From: Paenarthrobacter sp.
GTDB lineage: Bacteria; Actinomycetota; Actinomycetes; Actinomycetales; Micrococcaceae
NCBI GenBank assembly: GCA_031179305.1
Contig: JAPSHX010000002.1
Coordinates: 1 to 64,000, forward strand
Reading direction: 5' to 3'
Length of the DNA stretch: 64,000 nucleotides
Shown here: piece by piece, positions 47,615 through 56,288 of the stretch
Numbering within the stretch: the first letter of the stretch is position 1
Layout of the letters: the number at the start of each line of letters is the position of its first letter
Notes under the pieces: generated by a model
The model's database searches: none
What the model was told of the DNA's origin: nothing
What the model saw: the letters and a program-made list of their open reading frames with translations, nothing else
Translations under genes and position numbers: made by a program

Positions 47615-48415
47615 ATGAGCCTGAATCTCCTTGACACCTCCAACTGGCTGCCACTGGACGGCCTCGCCCCCGGCTTCGACGCCAACAAGGCCCCGACCGT
47701 GCAGGACCTGGCAGGACAAGAATTTTGCCTCCGGGGTGACGGCGGTCCCATGACGTTCAGCTTCGACGACGAAGAAGTTCAATGGGCCGCCGCCGGTCAG
47801 GCCGGAACCTCCACCTACGAGGCCTTCCTGGTGGCCGAGGAACTGTACTACGCCCAATGGCAAAGCCTGCAGGAGCCGGAAATCGCAATTTCGCTGGTTC
47901 TGGACCTCGCACACGGCAGGGCCCTTTACGTTGGCGCCACCTTGGGCAGGGCAACTCCCTCCAGCGTGGCCGTCCACCATGATTTCCGCCCCGGGGCGCT
48001 CGATGGACACAGCGTCACAGGTACGGAAATCGCCGAAAGCCGTGCACTCATCGGCCGCCGCGTCGAATGGGCCTACAGCGAATCCCACGCCTACGAGCAC
48101 ATCTACCTCAGCCCCACCTGGTACACGTGGCAATGCCTGGCAGGCCCGGAGCGCGGCTTGGCGGATACGGACTCCAACACCGTGTTCCAGATCCGCCCCG
48201 GAATTTTCGTGTTCACCTGGCGCGAGAAGGTCATACCGTGCGGCTCCGTCACCATCGCCGACCACCGCGATCCCAATGCCATCAGGTCCCACGGCAGCCT
48301 CTTCGGCTGGGACGAAGCAGGCACGGACCCCGTGCACTTCACCTTCGGTGCACACGGACGCCTACTCAGCATCACCCACCACACGCCGGAACTGAACCCG
48401 GCCAAGGGTATGTAA
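47615..48415 (+). CDS. MoaF-family protein
   Basis: A 266-residue protein that resembles the MoaF family, with two related lipocalin-like halves: an N-terminal half (MTFSFDDEEVQWA, YEAFLVAEELYYAQW) and a C-terminal half (ESHAYEHIYLSPTWYTWQCLAG, ADTDSNTVFQIRPGIFVFTWREKVIP). MoaF was first named in the monoamine regulon of Klebsiella; its biochemical role is not settled, and the molybdenum-cofactor label in databases may be misleading. GAGAAGGA lies before the start. Neighbours are an amine or amino-acid type permease and an AraC regulator. The family call is from memory of its motifs. Confidence 0.7.
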   Translation: MSLNLLDTSNWLPLDGLAPGFDANKAPTVQDLAGQEFCLRGDGGPMTFSFDDEEVQWAAAGQAGTSTYEAFLVAEELYYAQWQSLQEPEIAISLVLDLAHGRALYVGATLGRATPSSVAVHHDFRPGALDGHSVTGTEIAESRALIGRRVEWAYSESHAYEHIYLSPTWYTWQCLAGPERGLADTDSNTVFQIRPGIFVFTWREKVIPCGSVTIADHRDPNAIRSHGSLFGWDEAGTDPVHFTFGAHGRLLSITHHTPELNPAKGM

Positions 48416-48423
48416 CGCAACGG

Positions 48424-48468
48424 AAGAAGCCCCGGCGAGAGCATGAACTGCCCGCCGGGGCTTCCTTT
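48424..48468. terminator. Bidirectional terminator between moaF-like and APC permease genes
   Basis: A perfect 11-bp stem GAAGCCCCGGC/GCCGGGGCTTC (48426-48436, 48454-48464) with short T-rich ends on both strands (CCTTT; TTCC). Confidence 0.75.
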
Positions 48469-48482
48469 GGCTGGAGAAGGTG

Positions 48483-49958
48483 TCAGTCGTCTGCCCCGTG
48501 GCCGATCCGGGCATAGAGGGCCGGCTGCGAGCGCCGAAGGCGCAAGCCCCAAATGACACCCACAACCCCGGGCAGGAGTACCAGGATCGGCAAGACAAAC
48601 GTGGCCGCAGTCGATTCGGCCTGTCCCAGCAGGACGTTGAAGTTCGCCATGATGAGTACAAGGACAACGGTAAGAAGCACAAAGCCCAGGCCAGGAGCGA
48701 TCACCCTTACCCACAGGCTGGCCCCGTGCTGCTGTCGGCGGAAGAAACCGATCACAGCCACGGACACCACGGTCATGAGCAGCACCAGCCCCATGGCACC
48801 GCTGTTGGTCAGCCAAGTGAACATGGTCAGTACGGGGTACAGTTCACCGAGTTCGGAACCTGCACCTGCAATCGCGAAGCCAAGCGTAACGACGACGGCG
48901 ATCACCGTTTGCGCCAGCGAACCGGCGAACGGTGCCCCACTTTCCGCCCGCACCTTGGCGAGCGCCGACGGCAGGACGCGCTCGCGGCCGAGGGAGAAGA
49001 AATAGCGCGCTACGGCATTGTGGAAACTCACGAGTGCGGCGAAAAGGCTGGTGACAAAGAGGACCTGGGCGATGTCGCTGAGCAGTAGGCCCCCGTGCAT
49101 GCCAAGGAAAGCGAAGATCATATCCGGCCCGTTGGCAGTAGCCGCCTCGACCACGGCAGACGGTCCTGCCCCTACGGTCATTGCCCAAGCGGAGACTGCA
49201 TAGAACACCGCAATGATTCCCACAGCGGCAAACGTTGCCCTTGCGACCGTTCGTTTGGGGTCCTTGGATTCTTCACCATAAATAGCAGCGGATTCAAAGC
49301 CCATGAAGGCGGCTATTCCAAAGGAGAGGACTGCGCCGATCCCGGGAACAAAGAGGCTTTCGGGGCTGAAACTCACTGCACTGATGCCTTCCGGAGCCAC
49401 AGCCAGGCTGACGATGTCGTACACGATCACCACCAGGAATTCGAGGGCCACAAGGACACCAAGCACCTTTGCGGACAGGTCCACCCTGTTCACACCCAAC
49501 CATCCGACGATTGCAATGCAGGCGAGCACCGGGATCCACCAGGGAACGCTGATGCCAAGCCGCGCGGACAGGAGTGAGGAGACCGTGAAACCGAACAACC
49601 CGTAGATGCCCACCTGCATCAGGTTGTAGGCCATGAGTGCAATCAGCGATGCCCCCACACCAGCGGGCCTGGAGATGCCCTGCGCTATGTAGGCGTAGAA
49701 GGCGCCCGCGTTGGTGACGTAGCGGCTCATTGCCGCGTATCCCACGGCGAACAGCGCCAGGATTCCGCCCAGAATCAGGAATGACAACGGCACCCCGGTC
49801 ACGCCGGTTACCGCGAAGGTGGTGGTCACGCCTCCCGCCAGCACGGTCAGCGGTGCGGAGGCCGCGATAATCATGAAGGTCACTGCCGGTACGCCGAGCC
49901 GCCTTTTGGTACCGACTGTTCCGGCGGTCCTGCCCTTGACGGGGTTATCCACGCTCAT
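48483..49958 (-). CDS. APC-superfamily permease
   Basis: A 491-residue permease with 12-14 TMs of the amino acid-polyamine-organocation superfamily. TM1 has AASAPLTVLAGGVTTTFAVTGVTGVPL; the central GFESAAIYGEESKDPKRTVARATFAAV is the conserved GFE(S/A)...E(E)..P motif of APC carriers, and FHNAVARYFFSLGRERVLP follows. ATG at 49958 has AGGAGC upstream; the open frame runs 40 codons further without support. Divergent from an AraC gene, probably its regulator. Amines and amino acids are likely substrates. Confidence 0.92.
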   Translation of the reverse strand: MSVDNPVKGRTAGTVGTKRRLGVPAVTFMIIAASAPLTVLAGGVTTTFAVTGVTGVPLSFLILGGILALFAVGYAAMSRYVTNAGAFYAYIAQGISRPAGVGASLIALMAYNLMQVGIYGLFGFTVSSLLSARLGISVPWWIPVLACIAIVGWLGVNRVDLSAKVLGVLVALEFLVVIVYDIVSLAVAPEGISAVSFSPESLFVPGIGAVLSFGIAAFMGFESAAIYGEESKDPKRTVARATFAAVGIIAVFYAVSAWAMTVGAGPSAVVEAATANGPDMIFAFLGMHGGLLLSDIAQVLFVTSLFAALVSFHNAVARYFFSLGRERVLPSALAKVRAESGAPFAGSLAQTVIAVVVTLGFAIAGAGSELGELYPVLTMFTWLTNSGAMGLVLLMTVVSVAVIGFFRRQQHGASLWVRVIAPGLGFVLLTVVLVLIMANFNVLLGQAESTAATFVLPILVLLPGVVGVIWGLRLRRSQPALYARIGHGADD

Positions 49959-50107
49959 AGTGTGCTCCTGCCTCGGTGCCGCGGGAGATTGCACGGCACG
50001 GTGTCTGTCATTCCGCAATCTTCCACCGCAGGGAGCGTGCGTGACTTGTCTCACACGGCAGGGAATTTGTCGCTGCACGCAAGCACGGCGGCACGTTGGC
50101 CTCGGTG

Positions 50108-50113
50108 TAGAAT
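50108..50113 (+). promoter_or_regulatory. Possible -10 element of the araC-like gene
   Basis: TAGAAT preceded by GGTG lies 80 bp ahead of the start, without a consensus -35, as is common for regulated promoters. The 235-bp gap between the permease and this gene shows no clear dyad. Confidence 0.35.
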
Positions 50114-50193
50114 CGTGGGCAAGCTCGCGTCCGCGTTATCGGCATTACAGCCCACGAGGCAACGGCGCCCGCGGGCCATTGAAAGGGAGTTTG

Positions 50194-51168
50194 ATGACCG
50201 TCGCGGCTGATACGGGCCCCGCAACCGTGGAAACCATCGTGGCGGAGTCGTTCCAGGAGTGGAGCAGGGCAATATCCACTTCCTTTGTGCCCCTGTTGGC
50301 AACGGGGCCGCGCAGTTCTTCACTCCAGGGAGCAACCTTCCACGGAATCATGCGTTCTCGAGTCCTGGGGCAGATCTCCGTAGTGGAGATTACTGCCGGG
50401 CCCCATACGGTCATCCGCACTCCGGAGCTGATTGCAAAGTCCACAGGGCGTTTCTTCAAACTCAGTATTCAACTCGCTGGATCGGGCCGCCTGGTTCAGG
50501 ACGAACGCGAAGCCGTGTTGCGTCCCGGCGACCTCTCCATCTATGACACCTCCCGCCCGTATCAGTTAACTTTCGACGACGACTTCCGCACCTTGGTGCT
50601 GATGTTCCCGCACGTTCTACTGGACCTGCCAGCCGAAGCCATGGGCCATGTCACCGCCTTGCGCATTCCGGGCGACGAGGGCCTCGGCGAATTGATCAGC
50701 CCCTTCCTGGTGAAACTGGCTGACAACCTTGAAGCCCTTTCGGGCACAAATGGCCTCCGATTGGTACACAATGCCTTGGATCTGGTGACCACACTCTTCA
50801 ATGGGGAACTGGACCAGTTGATCGAGACCGGCCGGGATCCTCACCTCCTGTTGCTGGGCCGCATCCACGATTACATTGAAGCCAACCTCGGTGACCCCGA
50901 GCTCTCTCCCGGAACCATCGCGGCAGCCCACTACATTTCGACGCGGCACCTGCATGATCTCTTCCAGGAAATCGGGACTACCGTGGCTTCCTCCATCCGG
51001 CAACGACGACTCGAACGATGCCGGCGCGACCTCAGGGACCCGGTCCTGGCGGACCGACCAGTCACTGCCATCGCCGCACGATGGGGGTTCACCGACGCCG
51101 CCCATTTCAGCCGGATCTTCCGGGCGGCATTCGGGAACTCCCCCACCGGTTACCGCAACAGCCACTGA
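50194..51168 (+). CDS. AraC-family regulator (FeaR-like architecture)
   Basis: A 324-residue regulator. The N-terminal 200 residues form the AraC-binding-like domain (FKLSIQLAGSGRLVQDEREAVLRPGDLSIYDTSRPYQLTF), and the C-terminal 100 residues the double helix-turn-helix (SPGTIAAAHYISTRHLHDLFQEIG, AARWGFTDAAHFSRIFRAAFGNSPTGYR). This layout is that of FeaR, the activator of amine oxidation in E. coli. ATG at 50194 follows AAAGGGAG. Divergent from the APC permease. Confidence 0.92.
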   Translation: MTVAADTGPATVETIVAESFQEWSRAISTSFVPLLATGPRSSSLQGATFHGIMRSRVLGQISVVEITAGPHTVIRTPELIAKSTGRFFKLSIQLAGSGRLVQDEREAVLRPGDLSIYDTSRPYQLTFDDDFRTLVLMFPHVLLDLPAEAMGHVTALRIPGDEGLGELISPFLVKLADNLEALSGTNGLRLVHNALDLVTTLFNGELDQLIETGRDPHLLLLGRIHDYIEANLGDPELSPGTIAAAHYISTRHLHDLFQEIGTTVASSIRQRRLERCRRDLRDPVLADRPVTAIAARWGFTDAAHFSRIFRAAFGNSPTGYRNSH

Positions 51169-51212
51169 CGGTTCCCTGCAACGGGACCCCGCCGGTCGCC
51201 GTCGAACCCTGG

Positions 51213-52823
51213 CTAGGCGGCCGCCGTCGGGGCCGTCCCTTGGTCCGTGAGGGCAGCCATCTCATCCAGCATGGCTCGCAGCAGCCGATCCTCCAACGGG
51301 GCGAAATCAGGATCACCCGCACGGTTGACCAGTTCCCCCGGGTCGGCGTGGTGATCGTACAGTTCGGCGCTTTCCGTGCCGAAGTAGCGCGTCAAACGAC
51401 CCTCAGCTGTGATCACGGTTCGCATTCGGACCGGTCCCGGAAGTCCCTCCAAGCCGAATGGTTGTTCCTCCTCCACCAGCAGCGCGTCACGATGATGTTC
51501 AGTGTCCCCTTGCAGTAGTGGCACGAGCGAGCGGCCTTGGATTCCCCGATACCCCTTGGAGCCAGTGAGCTCAAGAAGCGTTGGGGCCAAATCCGCGCTC
51601 GAAACCAAGGCTCCTGTGCGCCGCGGCGGGCTGCCGGGAAGGTGCATCAGCAAGGGAACATTGGTCACTGCGCGGTAGTGGACAAAGTGCTTCAGCATGA
51701 GGCCATGGTCCCCGAACAAGTCCCCATGATCGCTGGTGAACACCACAATGGTGTCCTCGGCCAGGCCTTGGTGATCCAACTCGTCGAGTATCCGGCCAAT
51801 GTGCTCGTCCATCATCGTAATGAGGCCGTACTGGGCGGCAGCGGCAAACCTGTACTGTTCGTCCGTGGCCGCCCACGTCATGGTTGGGTCCGCGTTTGGC
51901 TCACCGCGGTGTTCCATCATGTCCCTCACGTGGGCCGGCGAAGCCGAGTGGTCTTGCAAAAAGCCAAGCGGGAGTGGCAAGTCCAAGGGATTGTAGAGGT
52001 CCGAGTAGCCTGCCGGCGGCGAGAACGGGTGATGGGGGTCCGGGAAGGACACAAACATGAAGAATGGCTGGTCTTGGCCGGCAGCATCCTTCAAGTGCTC
52101 GATTGCTTTCTCGCTAACATAGCTGGTGGGGTGCACATCAGCGGGGATGGCCGTCTGGTACACCTGATCCCACCCGTTGTACTTACTGGACGAATTTCCC
52201 GGACCTCCCAGCGTTTCCGGGTCGACACCCCGTTCGCGGGCCCAGTGGACGTAGTGGCCACCGGGCCGGTCCCCATGGCCGATAACAAGGTCTACGTGCT
52301 GGTAGCCGTAGTAGTCGGAGGGGAGCGCAATGAAACGTTCATCGTGGGCGTCGCGGTTCTCCCATTGGTCCCACCCCGGGGGAAAGCCCTGACGGCGAGC
52401 GTCGGCAATCCCGGTGTCCAACAGCAAAGGGTCGGTGGCCCGGATCTCCTCGGCCTGGTGAGGCTCAAACTCCCACCCCATGTTTTGGTGGTGCAGCTTG
52501 CCCACGCCAACGGTTCGGTAGCCTCCCGCAGCCAAGGAACCTGGAACGGTCTGCGTCAGCGGATCAAGGGTGATGCCGTTGCACCGCGTCCCGTGTGCAG
52601 AAGGCCACCTTCCAGTCATCAGGCTGGCACGGTTGGGCATGCACGTGGGATTCGCAACCGTCGCGTTCTCGAAAACAATGCTCTTGGCAGCGAGTGCGTC
52701 CAGGTTTGGCGTCTTGACTGTGGGGTTGCCACCGAAACCCAGGTGGTCGGCCCGGAGCTGGTCGGCGATGATAAACAGGACGTTGGGCCGCCGAATGCCG
52801 GCTGTCCGGCGCTGCCCCGTCAT
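51213..52823 (-). CDS. Sulfatase (type I, formylglycine-dependent)
   Basis: A 536-residue hydrolase of the alkaline-phosphatase superfamily. The N-terminal metal site is NVLFIIADQLRADHLG; the formylglycine motif is NPTCMPNRASLMTGR (C-x-P-x-R), so Cys maturation by a formylglycine-generating enzyme is expected; the second metal site is FTSDHGDLFGDHG. No signal peptide is seen, implying a cytoplasmic enzyme acting on imported sulfate esters. Its start overlaps the ABC ATPase stop (ATGA). Last gene of a six-gene operon with transporter and amidohydrolase. Choline-sulfatase or phosphonate-monoesterase specificity cannot be excluded. Confidence 0.9.
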   Translation of the reverse strand: MTGQRRTAGIRRPNVLFIIADQLRADHLGFGGNPTVKTPNLDALAAKSIVFENATVANPTCMPNRASLMTGRWPSAHGTRCNGITLDPLTQTVPGSLAAGGYRTVGVGKLHHQNMGWEFEPHQAEEIRATDPLLLDTGIADARRQGFPPGWDQWENRDAHDERFIALPSDYYGYQHVDLVIGHGDRPGGHYVHWARERGVDPETLGGPGNSSSKYNGWDQVYQTAIPADVHPTSYVSEKAIEHLKDAAGQDQPFFMFVSFPDPHHPFSPPAGYSDLYNPLDLPLPLGFLQDHSASPAHVRDMMEHRGEPNADPTMTWAATDEQYRFAAAAQYGLITMMDEHIGRILDELDHQGLAEDTIVVFTSDHGDLFGDHGLMLKHFVHYRAVTNVPLLMHLPGSPPRRTGALVSSADLAPTLLELTGSKGYRGIQGRSLVPLLQGDTEHHRDALLVEEEQPFGLEGLPGPVRMRTVITAEGRLTRYFGTESAELYDHHADPGELVNRAGDPDFAPLEDRLLRAMLDEMAALTDQGTAPTAAA

Positions 52824-53674
52824 GCGGGCCTCTTGATGAGGGACAGCACTTCGGTGCGTTGCCGGGCGAAGTCCGGCAAGGATCGTGTGGTGATTTGATC
52901 TCGCGGAGCAGGCAAGTCCACGTCCACCACCTTGAGGACGCGGGCAGGCCTGGAACCCAGGACCACCACACGATCCGCGAGGTAGACTGCTTCATCGATG
53001 TCGTGGGTCACCACCAGGATGGTCATGTTGAAGTCCTTCCGGATCTTCAAGCACAGGTCCTCCAAGTCAAAGCGGGTCTGCGCGTCCACCGAGGCGAAGG
53101 GCTCGTCCATGATGAGGATCTCGGGCCGGTACGCCAGCGCCCGGGCGATCGCCACGCGTTGCTGCATGCCTCCCGACAACTGCCAGGGGTACTGGTTGTC
53201 GGCATGGGACAGGCCGACGGCGGCCAGGGCACTGTCGCAGCGCTCCTTCAGTTCCGCCGCGGGCAACTTGAGGTGCCGTAGGGGAAGGATCAGGTTCTTC
53301 CGGACAGTGAGCCATGGCATCAGCGACCGGTTGTAATCCTGAAAGACCAAGGCCATTTCCGGAGGTGGGCCGCTGATGGTCCGGCCGTCAATGGACGCCC
53401 TCCCACTGCTGGCCGGATGAAGCCCTGCCAAGCACTTCAGAAGCGTCGTTTTTCCAACACCTGAAGGACCTACGATGCACACAACTTCGCCGGCATCGAC
53501 CGTGAAGGTGAGGTCTTCGATGACCGTATGCGATTTTTCGCCGCTGCCATAGGTCTTGGCGAGATGCGCCACGTCCAGCCGCGGAGTGGTCGCACTGATG
53601 CGGGTTTCTGGTTGCTGTGCCATGGTGGACTTTCTGTTTCGGATGGGAAGAGTCGGGGCCTGCCGCGCGCTCAT
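52820..53674 (-). CDS. ABC transporter ATP-binding protein (sulfonate/nitrate/taurine type)
   Basis: A 284-residue ATPase of the SsuB/TauB group. Walker A GPSGVGKTT, Q-loop LVFQDYNRSLMPWLTV, signature LSGGMQQR, Walker B ILIMDEPFASVD and switch His VTHDIDEAVYLADRV are intact. Start ATG at 53674 overlaps the permease stop (ATGA) but has no clear ribosome site; an internal ATG at 53623 is the alternative and would remove a weakly conserved tail. Works with the two permeases and the binding protein. Confidence 0.94.
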   Translation of the reverse strand: MSARQAPTLPIRNRKSTMAQQPETRISATTPRLDVAHLAKTYGSGEKSHTVIEDLTFTVDAGEVVCIVGPSGVGKTTLLKCLAGLHPASSGRASIDGRTISGPPPEMALVFQDYNRSLMPWLTVRKNLILPLRHLKLPAAELKERCDSALAAVGLSHADNQYPWQLSGGMQQRVAIARALAYRPEILIMDEPFASVDAQTRFDLEDLCLKIRKDFNMTILVVTHDIDEAVYLADRVVVLGSRPARVLKVVDVDLPAPRDQITTRSLPDFARQRTEVLSLIKRPA

Positions 53675-54450
53675 GCTGCACGCGCCATGCGACGGGACCC
53701 GATGTACCAGGACAAAACCTTGCGCTTAAGCAGGCTGAACAGGATGTTGACCAGGAATCCAATGACTCCCAGGAGCAGGATCCCGGCCCACATGTCAGCG
53801 GTCATAAAGCTCTGCTGAGCCAGCAAGGTCATTGCCCCAATACCTTGCGAACTGCCCAGCATCTCGCTAGCGATCATCACGATGAAGGCCACTTGGAGGC
53901 TCACCTGCAGTCCTGAGAAGATCTGTGGCATGGCCGCTGGCAGGAGGACATTGAGCACCCGTTCCTTTCGGCTCAGCCGGTAGACCCTGGCGACGTCCAT
54001 GAGGTCGTTGCTGACGCTCCGAATGCCGTCCACTGTTGCGATCATGGTGGGAAACAAAGCCGCCAGAGCGATGCTGGTCACGCGCATCTGGGTACCGAAG
54101 CCGATGAGGGAAATGAAGATCGGGACCAGAGCCACGGGAGGAATGCCCCGGAGGAAGTGGATTAACGGATCGATCATCCAACGGACCGGAGGAAGCAGTG
54201 CCGTGGCAAACCCGAGGCCAATTCCGGCCACCGCTGCGATGGCAAACCCGACGAACAGGTTTCCCAGGCTGAGAAGGACATCAGACTGAAAGTGCTCAAA
54301 GAGCCATAGCTCTTGGAAACGGACAAGGATGGTTTGGAGCGGCGGGAAGAAGGGATCAGTGGAGTTGGCGGACAGGAACCACCACGCCGCCAGCAACAAG
54401 ACAGGCGTGCCTGCCCCGATCACCCAGTTTCGTATTTTGACGTTTCTCAT
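53671..54450 (-). CDS. ABC transporter permease (SsuC/TauC type), copy 1
   Basis: A 259-residue permease with about six TMs of the binding-protein-dependent inner-membrane component family. The EAA loop is visible around DVARVYRLSRKERVLNVLLPAAMPQIFSG. It overlaps the second permease by one base and the ATPase by four. The two permeases are similar in length and pattern but clearly distinct, so a heterodimeric channel is likely. Confidence 0.92.
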   Translation of the reverse strand: MRNVKIRNWVIGAGTPVLLLAAWWFLSANSTDPFFPPLQTILVRFQELWLFEHFQSDVLLSLGNLFVGFAIAAVAGIGLGFATALLPPVRWMIDPLIHFLRGIPPVALVPIFISLIGFGTQMRVTSIALAALFPTMIATVDGIRSVSNDLMDVARVYRLSRKERVLNVLLPAAMPQIFSGLQVSLQVAFIVMIASEMLGSSQGIGAMTLLAQQSFMTADMWAGILLLGVIGFLVNILFSLLKRKVLSWYIGSRRMARAA

Positions 54451-55223
54451 CAGGGCACCACTTCCCGGTAGGACTCATGCCAGTGCAGGACCCGGCGCTC
54501 GGCCAGCCGGGTGGCACCTTGGAACAAAAGACCCAGGACGCCGAGGACAATCACCAATGCGTAGAGACTGGCGTAATCACCCGCCGCTTGGGCTTGGTAG
54601 ATGCTCTGTCCGAGGCCCGGACCACCGCCAAGGAGGCCCGCCACGACGGTGACCACCAAGGCGGCAGGAGCTGCCACCCGCATCGCCGTGCCGATATAGG
54701 GCATGGCGCTGGGCAGCACCACCCGGGCCAGGATTTCCCCCTCACGCATGCCATAGGAGCGGGCCGTGTCACGTGCCACGGGATCCGTGCCCTGCACACC
54801 ATCTACGGTTTGCATGACGATGGGGAGCAAGCACCCGAATACCACCAGGAAGAGCGACATCTCAGCAGTTGGACCCAGGACCAGCACCGCGAGGGGGAGG
54901 ACGACGATCGGCGGTACTGGTTTGAGGAATTCCAACACTGCCAAAGTGGCGTATCGTACGGATTCGAAGCTGCCCACGAGTAGTCCGATGGCCACTCCCG
55001 CCAAGGCCGCTAAAGCCAACGCCAGAAGTGCGATCCCAATGGTGGCGCCAAGGGCCGACCAGAACGTGCCCGTCCCCAGAGTGCTGGTGAGGGTACTGAA
55101 AACCGTGGTGGCCGGTGGCAGGGCGTTGCCTGCTACCTTGGCGGTGGCGAGAACCTGCCAGATAACCAGGGCTCCGGCAATACCCAAGGCGCTGAACGCA
55201 TAGGGGCGGATGGATGCTTTCAT
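54450..55223 (-). CDS. ABC transporter permease (SsuC/TauC type), copy 2
   Basis: A 257-residue permease with EAA loop DTARSYGMREGEILARVVLPSAMPYIGTAM. The N-terminal TM starts within 10 residues. It follows the binding-protein gene by 26 nt, with GGGAG upstream of the start. Confidence 0.92.
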   Translation of the reverse strand: MKASIRPYAFSALGIAGALVIWQVLATAKVAGNALPPATTVFSTLTSTLGTGTFWSALGATIGIALLALALAALAGVAIGLLVGSFESVRYATLAVLEFLKPVPPIVVLPLAVLVLGPTAEMSLFLVVFGCLLPIVMQTVDGVQGTDPVARDTARSYGMREGEILARVVLPSAMPYIGTAMRVAAPAALVVTVVAGLLGGGPGLGQSIYQAQAAGDYASLYALVIVLGVLGLLFQGATRLAERRVLHWHESYREVVP

Positions 55224-55249
55224 GATGAATCTCCCATGTCGCTTATGGC

Positions 55250-56242
55250 CTACTCGCCGAAAATTACGTCAGCCGGCAGCTTCACAGGTTCACTCAGGAA
55301 GCCAAGGTCAGCAAGGTTCTTGTTGGCCCGCTCAATGTCTTCGAGGCGTACCTCTTCCGGCCAGTAATTCACGGCGCCGGACTTCACCACCTCCAGCGGA
55401 GTCTTGGTGATTTCGGCACTGAGCTGTTGTGCTTCTTCGATGTGGCCGTTTGCGTAGGCGTTCGCCTTGTAGATTGCGGCCTTGAAACCCTCCAACGCCT
55501 TCTCCTTGGACTTCACCGTGTTCGCCCCCGATACCCAGAGGCCGATCGCGCCCTGCTCGAAGAACTCGACGCCGGGCGAGGCCAGAAGCCTGTTGCCCTC
55601 TGATGCGGCCTTGGACGTGAACGGGGCAACGAGGGATGCGGCATCGACTCGTCCGGAATTCAGGGATTGAAGTGCCGATGACGGATCCAGGACCATCCAG
55701 TTCACCTTGGCGGGGTCGCCGCCGTCGTCCTTGACAAGCTTGCTTACCGTGACCTCCAGCTGTGCCTTGCGGGCCGGAACACTAACGCTCTTTCCTTCCA
55801 GATCCTTAGGCCGGTTGATAGTGGACGCCTGCTGCACGAGGAGTCCGGTGTCATCCACGCGGTTGAGGTCGGCCCCCTCGCTGGCGCCGTCCTTGTAGCC
55901 ATCGGCCGCGGCGATAATCTTGAGCGGCACATTCTGGCTCAGCGCATTCAAGAGCGGAATGGAAGGGGTATAGGTGACGTCAATCTGACCACTCTGGGCA
56001 GCTGCGATACCGGCCGGAGGATTGGCGATGACAGAAATCTCGACGTTGAGACCCTGCTCCTTGAAGTAGCCTTTGTCAGCTGCGAGGCGGATACCGGCGT
56101 CGGAACCGATGCCGATGGTTCCCACCTTGAGGGTGGTGGTCCCATCGGCGGCGGGGGCGGCGGCCGGACCCGCCCCGCCGCCGCAGGCTGCCAATGACAT
56201 GGACAAAACTGCGGCCAGGGCCAGGGGAATAGTGCGTCGCAT
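55250..56242 (-). CDS. ABC transporter substrate-binding lipoprotein (SsuA/NMT1 type)
   Basis: A 330-residue extracellular binding protein. Signal peptide with lipobox SLAAC; the mature part begins with a Gly/Ala-rich linker. The two-lobed fold of the SsuA/TauA/THI5 family is recognisable (RLAADKGYFKEQGLNVEI, AAAQSGQIDVTYTPSIPLLNAL, LEGKSVSVPARKAQLEVTV). AAGGAGCACC precedes the ATG. The substrate should be a small sulfur-, nitrogen- or carboxyl-containing organic anion. Confidence 0.92.
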   Translation of the reverse strand: MRRTIPLALAAVLSMSLAACGGGAGPAAAPAADGTTTLKVGTIGIGSDAGIRLAADKGYFKEQGLNVEISVIANPPAGIAAAQSGQIDVTYTPSIPLLNALSQNVPLKIIAAADGYKDGASEGADLNRVDDTGLLVQQASTINRPKDLEGKSVSVPARKAQLEVTVSKLVKDDGGDPAKVNWMVLDPSSALQSLNSGRVDAASLVAPFTSKAASEGNRLLASPGVEFFEQGAIGLWVSGANTVKSKEKALEGFKAAIYKANAYANGHIEEAQQLSAEITKTPLEVVKSGAVNYWPEEVRLEDIERANKNLADLGFLSEPVKLPADVIFGE

Positions 56243-56288
56243 ATGGTGCTCCTTGAATCACGAATGGTTGGAACGGGAGGGAATGGTT

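Noticed and set aside
47615-48415. Molybdenum cofactor biosynthesis role for the MoaF-like gene
   Set aside because: No other moa, moe or mod gene is near; the family name derives from the monoamine regulon, so a cofactor role is unsupported here.
51537-52898. A 453-codon plus-strand frame opposite the sulfatase gene
   Set aside because: Shadow of the sulfatase frame; no domain features and no ribosome site.
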